Assembly: GCA_943349725.1 (NCBI GenBank)
Contig: CALQZP010000007.1
Coordinates: 1 to 23,987, forward strand
Length of the DNA: 23,987 bases
Direction: 5' to 3'
Source of the DNA: Candidatus Nomurabacteria bacterium
Lineage (GTDB): Bacteria > Patescibacteriota > Minisyncoccia > Phycocordibacterales > UBA10002
Shown: piece after piece, positions 18,777-23,987 of the stretch
Layout: each line of letters opens with the position of its first letter
Position numbering within the stretch: the stretch's first letter is position 1
Position numbers and translations under genes: made by a program
Notes under the pieces: model-generated
Told to the model about the DNA's origin: nothing
Database searches by the model: none
The model's input: only the letters and a program-made list of their open reading frames with translations

Positions 18777-21700
18777 CTATTTGGTGACCGTAAAATATTC
18801 CCCGCGGGTACGGCCGAAGTTTTCGGGCGAGTACATTTCGCTTACGACAGCGGGAAGATGGTGAAAGAGCCCGGGCACCAGTGCTCGTACATAATACTGA
18901 TATTCATAAACACCTTCAGGGAGCCACTCGCGGAAAAGGAAGAGACGGTCGTCATGTTTTTCATCGGCGTCTGAATAGAGTTTTTCCTTTGTCTGCTCTG
19001 TACCGCTATAGACTTCATCGGAAAGCTCCACTGGTCCGCCGATGCCTAGCACCGAAGCCAAATTCCTCCCTTTCGCCTGCCCCCTTGGCCTTCCGTAGGG
19101 AGACACATTTTCGCCTTGAAGCGACTGGTCCTCGGTGGAGAGATTGAAGTTTACGAGCTCCATACCTGCGGGAATAAAATCCTCAACTGAAACGAAGCGC
19201 CTCTCTTTAGGCACCGTAATGGTAAGGACGCCCTTAACCACATCCCCCACTTTTGCCTCGGTAAGGGGGCTCGCCAAGGTGAGGTCGTGAAGCGCGTAGA
19301 AACTGCGTGTAATCGCAAAGCCTTCATCGCGAGCGGGAATAGCATTTATGGGAAGAAAATAGGTAAGGGAAAGGTCGTAGTAGAAGGTGTTGGGAAGCGT
19401 GTTCAGATTTTTCTTTACAAAATCAATCGTATGCATCACCCCTTTGGTGATAGCAGAAACGGGGATTACCAATTTTGTGGTGCTGTCCTGGTTTGCCGAA
19501 CTAAAAGTAGTCTTGCTCTGCTCCGTACCATCAAGGCCCACCGATAGTTCAAAGTTTGAATTACTCTCCCTTTTCCACTCGGTATACTCGGTGAGCGCCT
19601 CTACCGCCGAGAGCGTGTTGTTTGTTGAGCCCCATGAGCCGTCCTTGGCGCGACTCTTGAGGAGCCAGCGAAGCACCTTGTCCGTAAGCTCATGATCTTT
19701 GCGCGATGCGACCCACGCACGAAGCAGGAGCGCGGTATTTTTGATAGGCGTTTCATAATAGTCGTACACGACACGGCGATCCCCCGTCTTGATGAAAGCT
19801 CCACGACTATCCACGGTCAGGCGGTTCTCGAGGGTCGTAAGAACTTCATCGCGGAGCGCAGGTGAGTAGGCATTCCCCGAAAGAATGAGGGCAAGGTACC
19901 CCAGCGAAAGGTTGGAACCGGTCTCACGAACAAACTTTCTGGTGTTTGCGATAGTGAGTACTCTTCCCGACAGAGGATTTCCCGAGCCGAGCATACTTCC
20001 CGCGCGTTCAAGTACGTAAGCAGCAAAGATAACGGTGTCATTGTCCTTTCGAATGGTGTCGTCATAGAGAGCTCCGTTTGTAACATAGGTAACCGCCCTC
20101 AAGAGTACGTCTTGTTGGACGCTATATCCCGCTTTCTTGAGGTCTAGAAGTGTTTCAAGAACCCGGAGTGTGAGGTAAAAGTTTGGTTTACCTTCGACAA
20201 AATAGGTGAATCCTCCGTCCGGAGTCTGGTTGCTGTAAATACGCGAGAGTCCAATATCAATAAGCTCGTCGGGGTGATAAGACTGTCCGTTGTTCTCGAT
20301 GGTCGTCGCTCTAAAGGCTTCCAGCTTTCCCTTCGCCTCAAAACCCCTCTTCGTAATGGCTATCGCCGAAAGACGGCTGGCTATTTGCTCGGAACATCCA
20401 TAGGGAAATTCAATAAGATAGGAGAGCGCACCCGATAGATAGAGCGTAAGTGTCGAGTTTGCGGTAATCGTGAGTGCCCCTTTGGTCGCGACCACATTTT
20501 CAGGGAGGAATACGTACTCCTTTGCGCGCTCTTTCATTGTTGAAAACGCAGTCGCGACCGATTCATAGGTATCGTTCCTCGTGATAGCGATACGGTCCTC
20601 CACGATATCAACGAGTCCGTCACCTTCAGCGGAAATAGTAAACAGATGACTTCCTTCTTCCCTACCTTCAGGAGCTTTGGCGTCAAAGTAGACCGCCGTA
20701 GATTCTCCCGGCTGAATGCGCTCGAAGGCATTTTTTGCACCCGAAAGCTCTAGCGTGGTGCTTTCAAGTTTTATATTGAACCGAATAGCGCGGTCCGACT
20801 GATTGAACACCTTGGCACCAAGCTTAAAGGTATCTCCGGGTACGATAAACCGAGGTTTAAGTGGTGTGACCATTACCTCTTTTCGCGCGATAAGCTCAAA
20901 ATAGCCCACGCCCACTTTTGTGTCTTTAGTAATACCAACCGCTTCACTCTGCCATGTCGTAAGATTGTCGGGGAGCGTAAAGGTCACCTCGGCGACACCA
21001 GCACCGTCGGTCATCACGACACCTTGCCAAAAAGCCGTGCTTCTAAAATCTCCGCGTTTTTTTGACGCAAGGTTTCCGTCGCCTCCGCCCCCGCCTTTCG
21101 TGCCCTTCGGCACCTCCGCCTCAAATAAAATGTTCTTCACGTTTGAGGCCGTAGCAACCCCGAGTGGAAATCCATTAAAGAAAAATGAGACCGGGTCCTT
21201 CTTTGGATTTCCCTTGAGCGCGAGAACGCTCATATCGGCGACCGCGAGCGAAACCTCGGCGGAAACCGGTTTGCCGTTTGCATCTTTGGTAGAGACCGAC
21301 AAACGAACCTTCTCTCCGGGAAGATAATTCTTTTTGTCGGAATGCACGTCTATGGTGAGCTTCTTTTCCGCCGTGCTTATTTTGAACTCAACCTGTCCGT
21401 ACTTCACTTCAGGTCTCGGCGAGAGAAGCAGGACCGAAAAGAATACATTGGGCGCGAACCGCTCTTCTATCGTCACGGGTATATTGATAAGATTTTGAGT
21501 CACGTCAATAATTTTGTAGTCAAAGATTCGCCCTCGTTCTATGGTGATGAGTGCCTTCCCACTTTCAAACGGTGATTTGATAACCACATTTGCCGTGTCG
21601 CCGACCTTCAGCGTATTTTTATCAACGGCGAGCTCAAGCGTTTCGTTGTTGTTTGGACGAACCGAGACCACGCCTTCACCGTAGACATAGAAATCAAGCT

Positions 21701-23987
21701 GTGAGGTGATGGGGTTTCCGCGAGAGTCCTTGGCAATCACCTCCAGCTGGTACTGCCCAGCCTCTTTCACCGAAAACGGTGCTTCGGCGTCTCCGGAACC
21801 GCTGGTGCGCATTTTGAACGTTTGCACGGCCTCGCGCTTTTCTTCAGAACGATAATAGAAACGGCCGTCTACCTCCTGACGCTTGTAGGATTCCCAGGTT
21901 ATTTTGTATATAGTCGCCTCAATACCAAAGACGCCCACTCCCTTCCCTTGGGTATCCACCGACTTAAGAAGTATTTTGCTTTCTTCACCCTTTCCAAAGT
22001 ATCGGTTCAGAAGATTGGAGCCGAGATAGAATGCTCCGCGATGCACAATAATTGATTTATTGGCTGAAACTGTCTGTCCCTGTTTGTTCTTTACGGTAAT
22101 GTTTACCGTGACAATTTTACTTCGATCCGCACCTCCTTCATTCTGCTTCATATCCTTAAAGAGCTCCCGAAAATCAAGTGGTTGTTCAATCGTTACTTTA
22201 CCTTTTTCATTGAGCTCCGCCCTCCCCCGAAGTAAGAATCGATCTCCATAGCCACCATACCCACCGTAATACCAGCCTTTTCCAAATTGAAAGTACCCGT
22301 CACTATAGCGGTCAAAGTAGTAGTCTTGCGCAAACATTGAGTACTCTACCTTATCTCCTTTCTCCAGCGGTACACCGAAATAGTACGCTGCATCCACCGC
22401 AAGCTCCATTTTGTCACCTGCCACGTACTCTTCCTTGCTACTTACAATCTCAACCTTGAAAGCAGACGGAACATATTCCTCCACCTCAAAATAGCCGTAC
22501 CCGCCAAGACCTTCAATCCGATAGGTACCCAGTGTCGCCCCTTTGGGAAGGTCGAGCTTCCCGGTAAAAGTTCCGTTCTCGCTCAAATCAACATCAAGCG
22601 TTTTCACTAATTCCCCTCTGCTATCGTAGATAGCAACATTCGCCTTTCGCTCGCTCGCAATTTCATACTCTCCGTCAAAACCGATACGATACAATCCCTT
22701 GATGAAGACCGTCTCGCTTGGGCGATAGATGGGCCTGTCGGTATAGAGATATGTCCGTTGCGCCGAGACAACAGATTGCGCCCATTGAAACTTGTCCAGC
22801 GCGCTTGAGACAATCGCGCTGTCCGCTCCTGCCGTAACCACGGCAGCGGTAGCTTGAAATACAACGGGAGTACGGGCGATACCCTGCGCATCAGTCGTCC
22901 CCGACGAGGCCCACTTCGTTTCCTGATACACATCAACTCTCGCGCCCACAACAGGAGCAAGTGTTCCAAATTTACTCACCCAATAGAGATTACCCTTACT
23001 TTCGGATTGAACCTTTGTGGTAAGCGGGGGAAGCGCGTCGGTGGGATAATATTCGCTTTCGAGCTTCTTCTCCTGTACCGCGAGGTTAGTGACGGTGAGA
23101 AGAGAACGTTCATATGCCTGATTACCGAAAGTTCTCGTTCGGGTACTCCAGTCAAAAACCTCTGTACGATAGTCGGGGTGGCTAAAGCTAAGAACGTAGT
23201 GGCCAAGCGGGTGTGGTACATAGTCGGATAGATTGAGCTCAAAAAAGTTGACTGAAAAATACCGTTTGGGAAGCTCTATGCGCTTCGTCCATGCTTGCGT
23301 GCAGAAAAGGCTTTCACCGGACTGCGAGGCAACAGGCGCGCCAGCAGTGCTCAGGTAGTAAATCATCCTCGGCGCATCAACCTTACAGATGTGCAGATTG
23401 ACGTACTCCAGATTTTCCACCCCGTACACCAGCTTTGTGCGGTCTGGTGAGGTCACGTTGTATGCTTTTTGCATAGCCGTAAATCGCCTATACATTTGGT
23501 CTATCTTTCCGCTTAAGAACGTAAGCTCTTTTTTTGCGACCTGACCAAAGTCATCTTGAAGCTCGAGAGAGATGCGGTAGTCACTCTCGGGAACAAGACC
23601 ATAGCGAAGAACACTCTCAAACTCTCCAAACAGACACGGGTTACTAGGATCAGGCTGCGGTAGGCGGTGTGACTCGGTCCAGTTCCAGCGACCAACGGTA
23701 ATGCTGGACTTCACCTTGGTGTAAAACTCCTTTTCCTCCGGCATCTTGAGCGGAGTGTTTGAACAGATTTTAAGCTCGGTTAGTGTTGCATTTTTCGTAC
23801 CGTTCTCCGGGGAGGTTTTACGTATGACCAGTTTTGGGAAGGTCTTTGCCATACGAGTCAAAGGCTCTACCAAAAGTGAAACTCCTTCGGTATTGACGAC
23901 CTTCTTGAACTGGACGGGAATTTCTTCACCATTCCCGAACGCGTCCGCATCAAACGAGAGCATAAGTTTTGTTTTATCCGCTTCCTT
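18777..23987 (-). CDS. Bacterial alpha-2-macroglobulin family protein with thioester (N-terminus beyond window)
   Basis: The frame is open to the right edge, giving 1736 residues without the true N-terminus (so the expected signal peptide cannot be checked). Bacterial alpha-2-macroglobulins are large periplasmic or surface proteins that trap attacking proteases. Visible: repeated beta-rich MG-type domains, a Gly-rich loop (KGTKGGGGGDG) ahead of RGDFRSTAFWQGVVMTDGAG that may be the bait region, the macroglobulin core motif TLPDNLTTWQSEAVGITKDT, and the thioester PYGCSEQ (codons at 20385-20399) with Cys and Gln to form the bond. The following helical repeats (DGGFTYFVEG, GSWGSTNNTLSAVEAL) are the complement-like alpha-toroid. 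Near the C-terminus SPYGRPRGQAKG looks like a repeat insertion. Convergent with pbpC. Confidence 0.93.
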   Translation of the reverse strand, partial: KEADKTKLMLSFDADAFGNGEEIPVQFKKVVNTEGVSLLVEPLTRMAKTFPKLVIRKTSPENGTKNATLTELKICSNTPLKMPEEKEFYTKVKSSITVGRWNWTESHRLPQPDPSNPCLFGEFESVLRYGLVPESDYRISLELQDDFGQVAKKELTFLSGKIDQMYRRFTAMQKAYNVTSPDRTKLVYGVENLEYVNLHICKVDAPRMIYYLSTAGAPVASQSGESLFCTQAWTKRIELPKRYFSVNFFELNLSDYVPHPLGHYVLSFSHPDYRTEVFDWSTRTRTFGNQAYERSLLTVTNLAVQEKKLESEYYPTDALPPLTTKVQSESKGNLYWVSKFGTLAPVVGARVDVYQETKWASSGTTDAQGIARTPVVFQATAAVVTAGADSAIVSSALDKFQWAQSVVSAQRTYLYTDRPIYRPSETVFIKGLYRIGFDGEYEIASERKANVAIYDSRGELVKTLDVDLSENGTFTGKLDLPKGATLGTYRIEGLGGYGYFEVEEYVPSAFKVEIVSSKEEYVAGDKMELAVDAAYYFGVPLEKGDKVEYSMFAQDYYFDRYSDGYFQFGKGWYYGGYGGYGDRFLLRGRAELNEKGKVTIEQPLDFRELFKDMKQNEGGADRSKIVTVNITVKNKQGQTVSANKSIIVHRGAFYLGSNLLNRYFGKGEESKILLKSVDTQGKGVGVFGIEATIYKITWESYKRQEVDGRFYYRSEEKREAVQTFKMRTSGSGDAEAPFSVKEAGQYQLEVIAKDSRGNPITSQLDFYVYGEGVVSVRPNNNETLELAVDKNTLKVGDTANVVIKSPFESGKALITIERGRIFDYKIIDVTQNLINIPVTIEERFAPNVFFSVLLLSPRPEVKYGQVEFKISTAEKKLTIDVHSDKKNYLPGEKVRLSVSTKDANGKPVSAEVSLAVADMSVLALKGNPKKDPVSFFFNGFPLGVATASNVKNILFEAEVPKGTKGGGGGDGNLASKKRGDFRSTAFWQGVVMTDGAGVAEVTFTLPDNLTTWQSEAVGITKDTKVGVGYFELIARKEVMVTPLKPRFIVPGDTFKLGAKVFNQSDRAIRFNIKLESTTLELSGAKNAFERIQPGESTAVYFDAKAPEGREEGSHLFTISAEGDGLVDIVEDRIAITRNDTYESVATAFSTMKERAKEYVFLPENVVATKGALTITANSTLTLYLSGALSYLIEFPYGCSEQIASRLSAIAITKRGFEAKGKLEAFRATTIENNGQSYHPDELIDIGLSRIYSNQTPDGGFTYFVEGKPNFYLTLRVLETLLDLKKAGYSVQQDVLLRAVTYVTNGALYDDTIRKDNDTVIFAAYVLERAGSMLGSGNPLSGRVLTIANTRKFVRETGSNLSLGYLALILSGNAYSPALRDEVLTTLENRLTVDSRGAFIKTGDRRVVYDYYETPIKNTALLLRAWVASRKDHELTDKVLRWLLKSRAKDGSWGSTNNTLSAVEALTEYTEWKRESNSNFELSVGLDGTEQSKTTFSSANQDSTTKLVIPVSAITKGVMHTIDFVKKNLNTLPNTFYYDLSLTYFLPINAIPARDEGFAITRSFYALHDLTLASPLTEAKVGDVVKGVLTITVPKERRFVSVEDFIPAGMELVNFNLSTEDQSLQGENVSPYGRPRGQAKGRNLASVLGIGGPVELSDEVYSGTEQTKEKLYSDADEKHDDRLFLFREWLPEGVYEYQYYVRALVPGLFHHLPAVVSEMYSPENFGRTRGEYFTVTK
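19077..19110 (-). repeat. Putative in-frame repeat insertion in the alpha-2-macroglobulin gene
   Basis: The coding strand reads GTGTCTCCCTACGGA, a short centre, then CCAAGGGGGCAGG and encodes VSPYGRPRGQ. Most positions match the repeat in front of uvrA (3419-3452). It sits in a variable stretch between STEDQSLQ and LASVLGIGG. Confidence 0.5.

Overview
The window looks like a chromosomal segment of a Patescibacteria (CPR) organism, most likely a Parcubacteria-type lineage. This is an inference. It rests on a stand-alone riboflavin kinase domain protein, short clade-style repeats inserted in frame into housekeeping genes (uvrA, uvrB, tgt), very short leaders, and simple REC/histidine-kinase signalling proteins. 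UGA reads as a normal stop. I found no tRNA, rRNA or CRISPR array.

Layout. Bases 1-95 hold the 5' end of a leftward helix-turn-helix protein, possibly an IS30-type transposase, divergent from a single-domain response regulator (183-542, +). Nearly everything from 623 to 13977 is on the minus strand: uvrA, a class I methyltransferase broken by a frameshift, a two-receiver response regulator, a membrane histidine kinase and a FIST sensor (read as FIST, kinase, regulator, a likely signalling operon), uvrB, a 116-residue unknown protein with its own promoter, leader and terminator, a TyrA-like prephenate dehydrogenase with an ACT domain, purS (also frameshifted near its end), and tgt. Between tgt and the rightward LOG-family gene lies a compact divergent promoter. 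Then come riboflavin kinase (+), a 47-residue membrane peptide (-), an NAD-dependent sugar epimerase (-), penicillin-binding protein 1C (+) and, convergent with it, an alpha-2-macroglobulin gene that runs off the right edge.

How the parts work together. UvrA and UvrB are two of the three nucleotide-excision repair components. FIST, kinase and REC-REC form a sensory chain. PBP1C and alpha-2-macroglobulin are a classical pair in which periplasmic protease trapping is thought to protect the cell while PBP1C repairs the wall.

Main discovery. Upstream of the prephenate dehydrogenase gene is what reads as a complete tyrosine-sensing transcription attenuator: a strong promoter, an ATG six bases after the -10 opening a 29-codon peptide with three consecutive Tyr codons, a hairpin starting at those codons, a 12-bp terminator hairpin, and a 9-bp alternative pairing that would disrupt the terminator. 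A second gene (9850-10200) has a similar promoter and leaderless short ORF. Other points: palindromic repeats that have entered coding sequences in frame and in both orientations, three 34-bp palindromes, a UvrA lacking its insertion domain, two single-site frameshifts, and a recurring spacing of 6-8 bases between the -10 box and the start codon.
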